Of a stretch of 64,000 bases of DNA, positions 25,738 to 34,457 are shown piece after piece. The translations under genes were made by a program, and so were the position numbers. Origin of the DNA: a virus. Each line of letters begins with the position of its first letter. Positions within the stretch are counted from its first letter, which is position 1. Location: the IMG/VR virus record IMGVR_UViG_3300028399_000005, positions 1 to 64,000 of that record. The stretch is one strand, 5' to 3'. A model generated the notes under the pieces. The model did no database searches, was not told the origin of the DNA, and saw only the letters and a program-made list of their open reading frames with translations.

Positions 25738-26619
25738 ATGACAGAAAAAGAAGGCAACAATGTCGAAATTCCCCGAATAACCCCTGTTTTCGCCCCGTTA
25801 GAGCCACTTGACAGCAAGACCCGAACAAAAGATCGGCCAAAAAGAAAACCCTCGAAAAGACGCAAAAAGCGGGCAATTTCGAGGGCGAAAAAGACCGCCC
25901 CGAAAGTAGTCATCACGATCGACGTCCGAGAGCAAGGAGCGTCGAAAATCCAACATTTCCTACGGTCGAAAGGCTGGGACGTTCGTCTCAAGATGATCCC
26001 CGTGGGCGACTATATCGTGGAAAGCGACGAGGGCGAATACGTCATCATCGAGCGGAAAACCGCCCCCGATTTGTTCCGTTCGCTCATCGATGGTAGACTC
26101 GATTTGCAGATCACGGAGCTCGGCGCCCACGAGCACTCGATCGTGGCGATCGTCGGGAGCGCCTACGATCCTCGGGCGAGCGAGAGCATGCGGAACGGCG
26201 AGTTCCCGCAACGAGTGGTCAGCGTCTTGACGAGCTTGGCGGTACGCGTGCCCGCCACGGGCTGGCGTCCGAGCTTGCTCTTCTTACGTAACGAGAACGA
26301 CTTCATGCTCTCGCTCGACTACATCGCTCGCTTGCTCCGAGACCGCCGTATCTATCGAGAAGAGCCCGCAACGCTCTTTCGGAGCTTGCAGAACCCGAGA
26401 AAGTCGATTGACGCGAAAGACCCCCGCCTCGTGCACGCGGTGCGGGTGCGGATCATCTCGAGCATCCCAGGCATCGGGCGCAACATTGCGAGCGAGATCT
26501 TGCATCATTTCGACGGCTCGCTCGAAGCGGTGTTCTCGGCGACGGTCGATCAATTGGAAAAAGTGCGTGGAATAGGAGCAAAACGGGCGATGATGATCTG
26601 GAACTTTCTTCATTCGTGA
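25738..26619 (+). CDS. XPF/Hef-type (ERCC4) structure-specific nuclease
   Basis: Cuts flap, fork or branched DNA during replication and repair. The N-terminal 55 residues are basic and disordered. The ERCC4 nuclease core has ITIDVRE with Asp62, VGDYIV (89-94) and VIIERKTAPDLFRSL (102-116), which matches GDX(n)ERKxxxD. The C-terminus has two helix-hairpin-helix units (SSIPGIGRNIASEIL and KVRGIGAKRAMMIW) for DNA binding and dimerisation. No helicase domain is present, as in short archaeal XPF. Ribosome site GAGGTAGG. Confidence 0.94.
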   Translation: MTEKEGNNVEIPRITPVFAPLEPLDSKTRTKDRPKRKPSKRRKKRAISRAKKTAPKVVITIDVREQGASKIQHFLRSKGWDVRLKMIPVGDYIVESDEGEYVIIERKTAPDLFRSLIDGRLDLQITELGAHEHSIVAIVGSAYDPRASESMRNGEFPQRVVSVLTSLAVRVPATGWRPSLLFLRNENDFMLSLDYIARLLRDRRIYREEPATLFRSLQNPRKSIDAKDPRLVHAVRVRIISSIPGIGRNIASEILHHFDGSLEAVFSATVDQLEKVRGIGAKRAMMIWNFLHS

Positions 26620-26651
26620 AAAAGTGCGGGCGGGGAAGTTTTTTGTTCTTT

Positions 26652-27608
26652 TTACCAAGTTGCGTCTTCGAACTCTTCGGCGATTACGAAGAGATCGGCG
26701 GTTAGGTCAGTAAAGGCATAGAACATACCGTATTCCTCGATTGCCTCGTCGACACGGGCGACGTATTCTGCGACGAGTTCATCGTCGTCGGATTCCTTGT
26801 TGAAGAACTTGATGAGTTCTTCTTTGATTAGTTTCTTGAATTTCTTGAAAGCGTCGAAGTCGGGGTCGGTGTAGAAAACGTATCTGCGCCCCCATGGGGT
26901 GTTGCTCTCATAAGGGTCTTCGCTTGCGTCGACGGTCTTGATGAGACCAGCCTCTTCTAAGACGTCGACCATGGGGATGCTGTCGTGGATGGAGATGACT
27001 TCGGTGCCTGTCTCGATGTCGTAGTCGGAGTCCGCAAACCCCATGTAGTGCTCACATGGGATGAAGACTCCTTCCCAGACTGTATTGGGAGTTCCGTCGT
27101 CGTGGTACCCAATTATTTCTTGGCGGGTGTCATACAATGGTTCTTTGCACACTGGACAGTAAATGTTCGGCGCAGAGCCATTCTTGAGAAGTCCGTCAAA
27201 AGGCTTATAACCCTCGAGTGAGGGATTCTCTCGGAGTTCGTGGATGATGAACTCCCATATTATTCTAACTCGCAACCTCTTTCCAATGTTCTTCGCCCTG
27301 GCGATGGGATGATTTGTGTATTCTCTTTCCCATCCCAGGGGGTTTTGATGGGTTGCGAGGTAGAAATGTAGGTATTCATTGATGGCGATCTCGTGGCATG
27401 TTGCCACTTTATGAAAAGTGTTGAGGTTCGCCACGAAATCGGAAAGGTCGCGATCGAGCTCGATTGCGGTCTTGATCACGCGCAGAAGGTATTCGTGCGC
27501 GTGCTTGTAGTAGAGAGGCACAAGAGCCTCTCGGGCGTATCTCTTTAGTTTTTTAATTGATGGGGCGATTTGTTTTAATTGTTCGAGCGGTGGCATTTTC
27601 TTTGTCAT
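26652..27608 (-). CDS. Hypothetical zinc-containing protein, 318 aa
   Basis: Largest P1-driven gene of unknown function. The N-terminal 130 residues are helical; the centre has CPVCKE (about 153) and a later CEH (about 188) that may bind zinc; the C-terminus is acidic and helical. ATG 27608 is leaderless. Family not recognised. Confidence 0.8.
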   Translation of the reverse strand: MTKKMPPLEQLKQIAPSIKKLKRYAREALVPLYYKHAHEYLLRVIKTAIELDRDLSDFVANLNTFHKVATCHEIAINEYLHFYLATHQNPLGWEREYTNHPIARAKNIGKRLRVRIIWEFIIHELRENPSLEGYKPFDGLLKNGSAPNIYCPVCKEPLYDTRQEIIGYHDDGTPNTVWEGVFIPCEHYMGFADSDYDIETGTEVISIHDSIPMVDVLEEAGLIKTVDASEDPYESNTPWGRRYVFYTDPDFDAFKKFKKLIKEELIKFFNKESDDDELVAEYVARVDEAIEEYGMFYAFTDLTADLFVIAEEFEDATW

Positions 27609-27648
27609 CAATATAATATAGGAAGTGATAATATATAAAGGTTGTGGT
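27606..27648 (-). promoter_or_regulatory. P1 promoter, near-consensus
   Basis: ACCACAACCTTTATATATTA then CCTATATTATATTGATG; the best representative of the class. Confidence 0.85.
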
Positions 27649-27690
27649 AAAGACATGTTTTGATCCTTCTTTGGATGTATAATAGCGATA

Positions 27691-27704
27691 GTTTTTTATA
27701 AAGG
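27691..27704 (+). promoter_or_regulatory. TATA box of tRNA gene
   Basis: GTTTTTTATAAAGG about 28 nt upstream of the tRNA 5' end. Confidence 0.5.
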
Positions 27705-27731
27705 TGGTTGGAATATGAGTATGAGAAGAAT

Positions 27732-27852
27732 GGGGCAGTAGCTCAGCCTGGGAGAGCGCGCGAGTAAAGCCCCCTTGCGCGCGCCACTCTGCGCACAGCA
27801 GATTGAGGGGGCCTCAGTGTAGTCGCGGGTTCAAATCCCGCCTGCTCCACCA
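27732..27852 (+). tRNA. tRNA-like gene, probable 43-nt intron, CCA encoded
   Basis: The acceptor stem (GGGGCAG with CTGCTCC), D arm (GCTC/GAGC around AGCCTGGGA) and T arm (GCGGG-TTCAAAT-CCCGC) are canonical, with an encoded CCA at 27850-27852. The anticodon arm is interrupted. If 27770-27812 is an intron at the usual 37/38 position, the stem is CGCGA paired with TC-GTG around one bulged A, and the loop is GTAAAGC with anticodon AAA. The putative intron has its own helix of about 8 bp (GCCCCCTT with GAGGGGGC). AAA is an unusual anticodon, so identity is left open. Confidence 0.75.
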
Positions 27853-28388
27853 CTTTTTTTGTGAAACAAGCCTAAACCCCGCCATCGTCTCGATGAGGTA
27901 ACTTCTCGTCGGTTTTCTTTGTGCAGATAACAATATTTTCGCAATTCTTTCTCGGATTCTTGCACTGCCCGAATGACTACGAAAAAAATGGCACTACAAG
28001 TATCCAGAACATACTTCAGGATTTTTTCGATTTTTCGGGGCAAAAACCCGAACTTTTTCGTTGAAAAAATCAGTTTCCAAGACAAAAAGTATAATTTCAC
28101 GATTAAGATTTTCAAAAAACTTAATGATTTACCTCAGTTTCCTATGAAAAGTATATCTTGAATACTCGAGCATATGTTTCATGGCGTGATACAAGCTATT
28201 GCAACAGAAATAATTATCGCCATTTCTTCTCGCATGTTTCAAGACCCGTGATACAAATATGAACTTAGAAAACAGTTCGGAACGTATCGAAAACAAAGAA
28301 GTCGAATAGCATGGCAGGATCCTACACAAGTTATGCATTTTTTCATATTCGCGCGCTCCGCACTTGTACTTACAAAATATTTCTTGTT
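27853..28388. other. AT-rich non-coding stretch after tRNA
   Basis: About 530 nt with no convincing gene on either strand; short frames here are low-complexity K/F/I peptides. Two similar segments, ATGTTTCA then CGTGATACAA, occur about 62 nt apart (near 28174 and 28234). The base composition differs from the flanks, so it may be acquired DNA or an old integration scar beside the tRNA. Confidence 0.5.
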
Positions 28389-28431
28389 ACCACAACCTTT
28401 ATATATTTCTCATTCCTATAGTATATTGATG
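28389..28431 (+). promoter_or_regulatory. P1 promoter, leaderless
   Basis: ACCACAACCTTTATATATTT then CCTATAGTATATTGATG. Confidence 0.85.
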
Positions 28432-28902
28432 ACTGGACAAACAACTCTTGAAGAGTTTGCTCTTCGCCTCATCCCCGTGGGCGAAGAGATCGAAGTTGTT
28501 GTGAAAAAAGACGGGAAAGTAGTCGACTATGTCCCCGTCTTTCGAAAAGATAAAGCGAATTTCGTCCTCGGCACGTTCGAGGGTGTCGTCGAAGTCGAAG
28601 GCAAAACACCGCGCCAGGCGTTAAACGCGGTCAAACGTACACTCAAACAAACCTATGGCATTGTCAAATCGCGACGCAGACTACACACCGTCGACGTATC
28701 CCTCGAGCAGAGAGTCCTCGACTATATCGGGGACTACGACGAGTGGGTGCTCGTCTTCGACATATACGAACGCTACGATGTCGGGGTCTCGGAACTCATC
28801 GACGCTATTAAGAAGCTACACGAACAAGGAAGAATCGACGTGGCGGGCGGAATAACACCCCCGCCGATCCCAGCGAGCATGGCGCTCATCCGAAGAATCT
28901 AA
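28429..28902 (+). CDS. Possible winged-helix protein, 157 aa
   Basis: N-terminal beta-rich domain (EEIEVVVKKDGKVVDYVPVF), then a helical part (VLDYIGDYDEWVLVFDIYER, then VSELIDAIKKLHEQGRIDV) resembling a winged helix-turn-helix. It could be a regulator expressed with the P1 set. Family not recognised. It ends 6 nt before the convergent portal gene. Confidence 0.75.
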   Translation: MTGQTTLEEFALRLIPVGEEIEVVVKKDGKVVDYVPVFRKDKANFVLGTFEGVVEVEGKTPRQALNAVKRTLKQTYGIVKSRRRLHTVDVSLEQRVLDYIGDYDEWVLVFDIYERYDVGVSELIDAIKKLHEQGRIDVAGGITPPPIPASMALIRRI

Positions 28903-28908
28903 ACCCTC

Positions 28909-31900
28909 TTACTTCCCGCCTTCTGTTTTTTCTTCTGGCTCGCAATCACAAAGCGAGTATGCTATCGCAACCGCCTGTTCTCTGCTCATCCGCGGGTTCT
29001 CTTCAAGAATTATAGGGATCTTGCGAGAAACGCAGTCATCAACGCTCTCGTTGCGCCGACGCTCGCAACGCTTCTTCTTTTTGGCGCTTTCTTTGGCTTT
29101 CTCGGCCCAGGCGTCATAGTACTTGGCGAACTCTCGAAGGATCGCCTCGTCGCTCACGCTCTCGTGGATTCTGAGCACGGAGCGGAGCAACGAAGCAAGC
29201 GCGCTAAAAAGACGCTTGGATCGCTCGAGCTCGCCTTGCGAAGCATAGGAGCGAGCGGTCTCTGCGACCTCGACGACGATCGGCAAAGCGCTCTCCGCGG
29301 GGATCGGCGCCGTGGGCGTGCTTTGCGGATTCTCGAGCCCCTCGATCTTCGCGATCATCGTGCAACGACAATTCGGATGGATCGGCGGGCGGTTCTCCAA
29401 GTCCTTGATCGAGTACTCCGTCCCGTGCAAGGGCTCGCAGATCGGGCACACCCGCTCGTCTCGCCAGGCGAGGAAGATCCATTCCTTGATGCCCGCCCGT
29501 TCCATTGCTCGTTGTTTCGAGAGATTCGAAGCGAACAAGACCTCGGTGCGGGCGATGGTCTGTGCACGCTTCGTGGGGACGTCCGCCACGCGGGAAATTC
29601 TTCGGGCGATTTTGGGAATGCCTTCGCCAGCCTTGATGCCTTCTATGATCTCGTAGCGCAACTGTTGCTCGATGTCGAACGACACGGAGTCCGCAACGAG
29701 CAGTTTCCGCGTCTCGAGGATCTTTACGGCGTCCTCGTCGACAACGTCGAAAACGTCTGGGAGTTCTTGAATGACGGGTTTGCCGTTCTCGTCGATCACG
29801 AGGCTGACGCCGAGGACGAGCGCCTTGTCCAAGAACTCGTCAAGGACGTCTTGGAGCTCTTGCTCGACCCGTTGCACGAACTGTCGAATGTCTGGATCGT
29901 CCCGAATGCGGATGTATGCTTGTTCCTCATCCATGCTTGCGTAGCGCGTGGCGAGCTTCTTGTCAATGCCGAGCTCTTGGCGAAGTTGCGCTATTTTTCG
30001 ACGAATCGCCCTGGAAAATGCCAAGACGAGCGTTTTTATGCCCCTTAGTGCTCTGCGTAACAGTTCCGATCTGTTCTCGATCTTGGCGACGTTTCGGCGC
30101 TTTTTCTTGACCGTTTTCGGCTTGCTACGGTGCTTGTTCTTGGCTACCCGTTCCTTCGGTCGCCACTCGCTGATATAGAACGACGACGGCAATAATTCGT
30201 CGCTCGAAAGGGCTGGGGCGATCCCTTGCTTCTCGAGCAAGTCCGCGTAGTAGTTGAGCTTCTGATAGCTCCAACGCGGGAATCGTTGGCGGAGCACGCG
30301 CATGATCTGTTTTCGCTCCGAAGTGATTGTTTTCTCGACGAGGGCTTTTTTGAGCCATGCCTCGATCTTCTTTGCGAATTTGCGCTGGTCTTGAGCGTTC
30401 GGATCATCGGGCTTCGCTTCCTCGCCTTCGTCGTCCTCTTGCTCCTCAATGTTTTCTTCGTCGAGCTCGTCGCCTTGTTGCGAATCTTCATCATTGTTTT
30501 CATCGCTCGGTTCTTCTTGGCCAGGCGTTTCTACGACCTCGTAATCGGGGAGCCCGAAGAGCTCGGGGTCTCGCTGGATCGCTTCTTGGAGCCAAATGTT
30601 GAGGTCGAACGGGGCGTTGCCCCAAGGGACGGGGTCGAGCCCGAGCTCAGTTCTGACCTCGTTCACGGTGATCAAGCCCGAGCGAAGTTTTTGCGAGATC
30701 ACGGACTGCTTGCGGAGCTCTTCCTCGGCTTCCTCGTCAATGATCCATCGAAACTGCACGCGCTTCTCGTCGTCGAACTCGGGAATTATTTCCCTGTTGA
30801 TGAGTTCCTCGAGGTGCTTGAGCAACGGTTTGATCGTCGCTCGGCGCATGACGTGCTTTTGCTCGTAGCCCACGGCTTTGTTCACGGTGTCCGTGAGCCC
30901 GAGCTCGGACGGCGTGATGAGGAAAGCACTCATGACAATCCGTTGGAAGAACTCGAGCTCGTCGAGGAGCATGATCTCCTTGCGGGAAAACGTGAGCGGG
31001 ATAAATTTAAGGTCTCCCTCGCTGTCCGCACCGACTACGGGGAGCTTGTACGGTTGTCCTTCGACTTCCGACTTCCACATGTCTCGGAACGTCTCGAATT
31101 GTTCGAGCGAGCCGAAAATCGCAATGATTCCTTGCGGGATGTCGCCCTTGTCGTGGAACTTCTCAACGTTCTCGACGATCCGCACGAGCGACTCGACGAC
31201 TTGTTTCACGCTTTGGAGCGGAGACCAGCCGTAGAGCGAATACGTCGTGTCGTGGCGGGCTATCCAGACAATCTCCCTGTTCGAGAAAAACTCGATCTTG
31301 CCTCGGAAAGGATTCAGTTGCCAATAACCGATGACGACGCCGTTCGCGTCGACTTGCTTGACGAACGTTGCCCCGTCCACGGCGAACAATTCTTTCAACA
31401 GTCCAGCGGGGGCGTCGAGCGGGACGTATTGGATCGTGGTCTGCGCACTCTCGGTCTCGAGCGCCTTGTAAGCCCGAGGGTCGAAGTTCTTGACGATAAC
31501 ACCTTGGTCGAGTGTGAGCAAGTCATAGATCCCCTTGCGCAAGACTTCTTTCAAGCTCTCTTCGTTGGCGTTCACGGTCTCGAAGAACTGCGTGATCTCT
31601 TCGATCAGATCGGCGGTCTTCGCAGAATCGTCGAGCGGGTTCGTCGGCACGATCTCGTACGGAAAGCTCAAGACCTCGTTGATGATCAAGCTCGTGCACC
31701 GTTGCACCCAGACCGAGCCCGCAAGCGCCCGCAAGTTCGCATGGTCGACGAATTGCTTCGCCGAGACGCCGAGCTGGGACGCCATTCGCCCGATCGCTTG
31801 CTTTCGGCTGACGTTTGCGAACTGCTCGGACACAAGGGACTCCGACATTGGTTCCACGCCAAAGATCGTGCCGAGATTGAAAATGAACTTCGAAACGTCG

Positions 31901-31983
31901 CTAACGTCGTCCTTCCCGTTCGTCGGGACGGGCTTCGTCTGCGCTTTCTCGGCTTGGGCTTGGGCGGGTTCTTCTTCGCTCAT
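28909..31983 (-). CDS. Portal protein fused to Mu F-like head protein
   Basis: 1024 residues, about twice a normal portal. Residues about 60-480 look like a tailed-virus portal, the dodecameric ring through which DNA enters: SLIINEVLSFPYEIVP, DKGDIPQGIIAIFG and MLLDELEFFQRIVMSAFLITPSELGL. An acidic linker follows (about 490-550), then a helical region. A Mu F (SPP1 gp7-like) domain with ARTEVLFASNLSKQRAMERAG, CPICEPLHG and HPNCRC ends near 877. The last 60 residues hold CVSRKIPIILEENP and AYSLCDC. In most viruses portal and Mu F proteins are separate; fusion would fix their ratio. Confidence 0.92.
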   Translation of the reverse strand: MSEEEPAQAQAEKAQTKPVPTNGKDDVSDVSKFIFNLGTIFGVEPMSESLVSEQFANVSRKQAIGRMASQLGVSAKQFVDHANLRALAGSVWVQRCTSLIINEVLSFPYEIVPTNPLDDSAKTADLIEEITQFFETVNANEESLKEVLRKGIYDLLTLDQGVIVKNFDPRAYKALETESAQTTIQYVPLDAPAGLLKELFAVDGATFVKQVDANGVVIGYWQLNPFRGKIEFFSNREIVWIARHDTTYSLYGWSPLQSVKQVVESLVRIVENVEKFHDKGDIPQGIIAIFGSLEQFETFRDMWKSEVEGQPYKLPVVGADSEGDLKFIPLTFSRKEIMLLDELEFFQRIVMSAFLITPSELGLTDTVNKAVGYEQKHVMRRATIKPLLKHLEELINREIIPEFDDEKRVQFRWIIDEEAEEELRKQSVISQKLRSGLITVNEVRTELGLDPVPWGNAPFDLNIWLQEAIQRDPELFGLPDYEVVETPGQEEPSDENNDEDSQQGDELDEENIEEQEDDEGEEAKPDDPNAQDQRKFAKKIEAWLKKALVEKTITSERKQIMRVLRQRFPRWSYQKLNYYADLLEKQGIAPALSSDELLPSSFYISEWRPKERVAKNKHRSKPKTVKKKRRNVAKIENRSELLRRALRGIKTLVLAFSRAIRRKIAQLRQELGIDKKLATRYASMDEEQAYIRIRDDPDIRQFVQRVEQELQDVLDEFLDKALVLGVSLVIDENGKPVIQELPDVFDVVDEDAVKILETRKLLVADSVSFDIEQQLRYEIIEGIKAGEGIPKIARRISRVADVPTKRAQTIARTEVLFASNLSKQRAMERAGIKEWIFLAWRDERVCPICEPLHGTEYSIKDLENRPPIHPNCRCTMIAKIEGLENPQSTPTAPIPAESALPIVVEVAETARSYASQGELERSKRLFSALASLLRSVLRIHESVSDEAILREFAKYYDAWAEKAKESAKKKKRCERRRNESVDDCVSRKIPIILEENPRMSREQAVAIAYSLCDCEPEEKTEGGK

Positions 31984-32010
31984 TTCGAATCATCTCTCTC
32001 GGGCGGGTTA

Positions 32011-32541
32011 TTATTTTTTCGAGTCGCTCGGTAGCTTCTTGCTCGCCTTCTTCGCAATTGCGACGAGTTCTTGGTGCGGGGCGGGTGGCTCTTTCACGAC
32101 TTTCGGCGCTTTCGACGGAGCCTTGCGTTTCGGCTTTTCTTTCGCCTTCTTCGGCTTATCTTTCTTCTCTTCCTTCTTTTCTTCTGGCTCGGGTTCTTCC
32201 ACGTCCGTTTCGTCCGTCTTCGAGGGTTCCGCCGTCTTGACGCCGTCGCCGTATTTTCGGCGCAAATCGTAGCGTTCTTTTCGTGTCTGCCCGTCGGGGT
32301 GCTTGCAGGCGAGATTCGTGCACCACACGGAAATCTCGACCCATGATTTCTTCGCCTTAGGGTCGTGGAAAAACTCAACGCCCGTAATCATCTTGTTGCC
32401 CGTGCAACCCTTCGCGTCGCACGAGAACTTCCGATGTGAAACCATCGGGATCATGGTGCTGGCGTAGTAATGATCGTAACTCTGCCCTGGCACTCGGGAT
32501 CGTGTAAAACCATACGTTTTGTTTTCTTTCTTGTTGCTCAT
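32011..32541 (-). CDS. Zinc-binding protein with charged tail, 176 aa
   Basis: Residues 1-100 contain CDAKGC and CTNLACKH, a likely zinc site. The rest is a low-complexity run of K, E and P that could bind DNA or act as a flexible spacer. The ATG overlaps the upstream stop, and the portal starts 27 nt later, so it belongs to the portal operon and is probably involved in assembly or packaging. Confidence 0.75.
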   Translation of the reverse strand: MSNKKENKTYGFTRSRVPGQSYDHYYASTMIPMVSHRKFSCDAKGCTGNKMITGVEFFHDPKAKKSWVEISVWCTNLACKHPDGQTRKERYDLRRKYGDGVKTAEPSKTDETDVEEPEPEEKKEEKKDKPKKAKEKPKRKAPSKAPKVVKEPPAPHQELVAIAKKASKKLPSDSKK

Positions 32542-32996
32542 TCTAATCGCTCCTTTTTGCTTTCACGGATTCTTGCGCTGGTCTCTTGCTGGTGCAACCA
32601 TGCCACGAACTCTGGGAGCAGTTCCTCGTGCCTCTCCGCGAGGAACGCCACGACGTTCTCCGCCGTGATGATCGCCTCGTTCTCTTGAACGTTCTCGGCG
32701 TCTTGGTCTTCTTGACCGTAGCGGATAAGGATCAGCGAGGTCTGGCGGATCTCTCGGATCAAGTCGAGCGCCATGCGGAGATTCTGCGGTTTCGAGTAAT
32801 CCGCGGTCATCTCGATCTTTGCGAGCATCTCGGTAAGGCTTCGCAAGATGACCCTATTGATGTCGAGGACATTGTTCGTGCGCTCGATCAGCGTTGCGAT
32901 GTTCGTCTGCACTGGGAGGTCGATGGCGGGCTCTGGCTGTTGCTTCCCTGGCGGGCTGGTGTCTTCGAAAAAATCGTCGAAATCGTCAGCGCTCAT
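32538..32996 (-). CDS. Hypothetical protein, 152 aa, heads portal operon
   Basis: Acidic, phenylalanine-rich N-terminus (SADDFDDFFEDTSPPG), then long helices. The position before portal and its size would suit a small terminase subunit, but no helix-turn-helix is evident. Start chosen at ATG 32996, after two TATA-like boxes (CTATTATATAG and CTTTATATAG). No P1 or P2 element. Confidence 0.75.
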   Translation of the reverse strand: MSADDFDDFFEDTSPPGKQQPEPAIDLPVQTNIATLIERTNNVLDINRVILRSLTEMLAKIEMTADYSKPQNLRMALDLIREIRQTSLILIRYGQEDQDAENVQENEAIITAENVVAFLAERHEELLPEFVAWLHQQETSARIRESKKERLE

Positions 32997-33074
32997 TATA
33001 TCGTTCAACTATATAAAGAAAAAACTATATAATAGTAATGATAAAATGGCGGGAGAGGAAAAAAGATAGCCGTG

Positions 33075-34394
33075 CTACAAGTAGCCGAGCTGTTTTTCGG
33101 CGGAGAACAAGCCGAACACCCGTTTTCTGTGTTTCTGGCGCAGACCGAGCATCTTCCGAGCGAAGTCTTGGAGCGAGAACCCAGCGTTGGCTTCCTTCTC
33201 CGCGTCGCCGAGAAAATCGAACAAGATCTTGCTAAACGGCGACCCTTCCACGGCGAGAGCGAACGCTTTCCGTTGCTCATCGGCGGGGGCTTGGTTCTTC
33301 CGATTAACGCCTTCCTTGAACGCTTGCACCGCCTTCTCGTACATTACGCCGACAAGCGTCTCAACCTCGGCGTATCGTTGTTTCACGGCGTCGCCGAAGT
33401 TCGTGTGCACGATCTCGTAGAAATCTCTGCTCCCCTCGGCGAGGTCTCGCAGAATCGCCTCGAACATCTCGAACCCGCTCTGCTGGCGCACTCTCGAGAG
33501 CAAGAAGAACTCTTCCTTCTTGATTTTTAAACGGTTTCCGTTCGCGTCCCTCGCAACGAACCCCTCTTCGTCTTTCTCTAAGTCTCCGAGCAACTCGAGG
33601 GCGTAGTTGATGTTGTCGGCTGGTATGCGTCTCGGTCTCAGTGCGCCGATCATGCCAGCGACGCCGTCGAGTGTGTTTGCCTTCGTGATCTCCGCCCTGT
33701 AAGACTCGTTCTGGCCCGCAACGCGCATCGTGAGCAACGCCGTTTGGTGCTTGTCGTAGCGAGTAACGAGGCTGTGGCGACTCCAGTGCGGGAACATGAC
33801 CTCGAAAGCGTAGGTGAATCGCTTGCTCAAGAGATCGTCGAGCTGGTCAAGGCTGACGTCGAGCGCCGTCAAGAAACCGTCGACGAAATCGATGTCGGCG
33901 GGGATCTTGTTCCGCGTGGCGAAAACCCAATCACCACAGTAGTAGAAAACGTTGAGTAATGTACCATCGAACTTCGTCTCGAGCCACGCCCGCTCCCAAT
34001 CGAAGTCGACGTGGCGCCCTTCTTCCTCGTTGTAATTGAAGAACCGAGGGAAGGCGAGGGCTACATAGTTGCCCTTGGCGTCCACGACGAGCCCGCGCAT
34101 GACTTGGAACAGGGGTTCTCGGCGCACGAGCCTCGTCAGCCCAAGATTCGTGTTGAGTTTCATGGTCTGGCGGTAGTTGAGCAAGAACAAGTCCTTCTCG
34201 GGGTGTTGCCGAACGTTGATGCCAAAGATGAAAGCATCGAGATAGTCCTCGGCGTAGTATCTGCGCCCCTCGTGGTAGTACATGTTGCCGTCCCGCTCGT
34301 CGAACACCGAGACCTTGCGCTTGGGGAAGGCTTTCTTCTCGACGAGGCGGGCGAGCATCTCGTACTGCAACATTTCTTCGATCTTGTCTGTCAT
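33075..34394 (-). CDS. T4 Rnl1-like RNA ligase
   Basis: Joins RNA ends through enzyme- and RNA-adenylate steps, typically to repair tRNAs cut at the anticodon by host defence. 439 residues. Motif I is ETKFDGTLLN with Lys141, preceded by FPRFFNYNEEEG, which is typical of the Rnl1 branch. Motif III is YAFEVMFP, motif IV DEEGFVARD and motif V RLKIKKEEF. The promoter is a P1 variant. No matching polynucleotide kinase is seen in the window, so end healing would be by the host or another viral enzyme. Confidence 0.92.
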   Translation of the reverse strand: MTDKIEEMLQYEMLARLVEKKAFPKRKVSVFDERDGNMYYHEGRRYYAEDYLDAFIFGINVRQHPEKDLFLLNYRQTMKLNTNLGLTRLVRREPLFQVMRGLVVDAKGNYVALAFPRFFNYNEEEGRHVDFDWERAWLETKFDGTLLNVFYYCGDWVFATRNKIPADIDFVDGFLTALDVSLDQLDDLLSKRFTYAFEVMFPHWSRHSLVTRYDKHQTALLTMRVAGQNESYRAEITKANTLDGVAGMIGALRPRRIPADNINYALELLGDLEKDEEGFVARDANGNRLKIKKEEFFLLSRVRQQSGFEMFEAILRDLAEGSRDFYEIVHTNFGDAVKQRYAEVETLVGVMYEKAVQAFKEGVNRKNQAPADEQRKAFALAVEGSPFSKILFDFLGDAEKEANAGFSLQDFARKMLGLRQKHRKRVFGLFSAEKQLGYL

Positions 34395-34434
34395 TATTGA
34401 AAAATACGTATAAAAAATATATAAGAATTGTGTG
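34392..34434 (-). promoter_or_regulatory. P1-variant promoter of RNA ligase
   Basis: CACACAATTCTTATATATTT, then a TACG block and AATAATG at the start. Confidence 0.6.
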
Positions 34435-34457
34435 ATGTTGGAACAAGGCGGGAGAAG

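Noticed and set aside
27831-28161. Short frames on both strands after the tRNA
   Set aside because: Low-complexity peptides in AT-rich DNA, no promoter or ribosome site.
30226-32034. 602-aa plus-strand frame
   Set aside because: Antisense to the portal-Mu F gene; the composition is that of a shadow frame and it has no promoter.
32538-32996. Small terminase subunit
   Set aside because: Size and place fit, but no helix-turn-helix or other signature is visible, so it is left as hypothetical.
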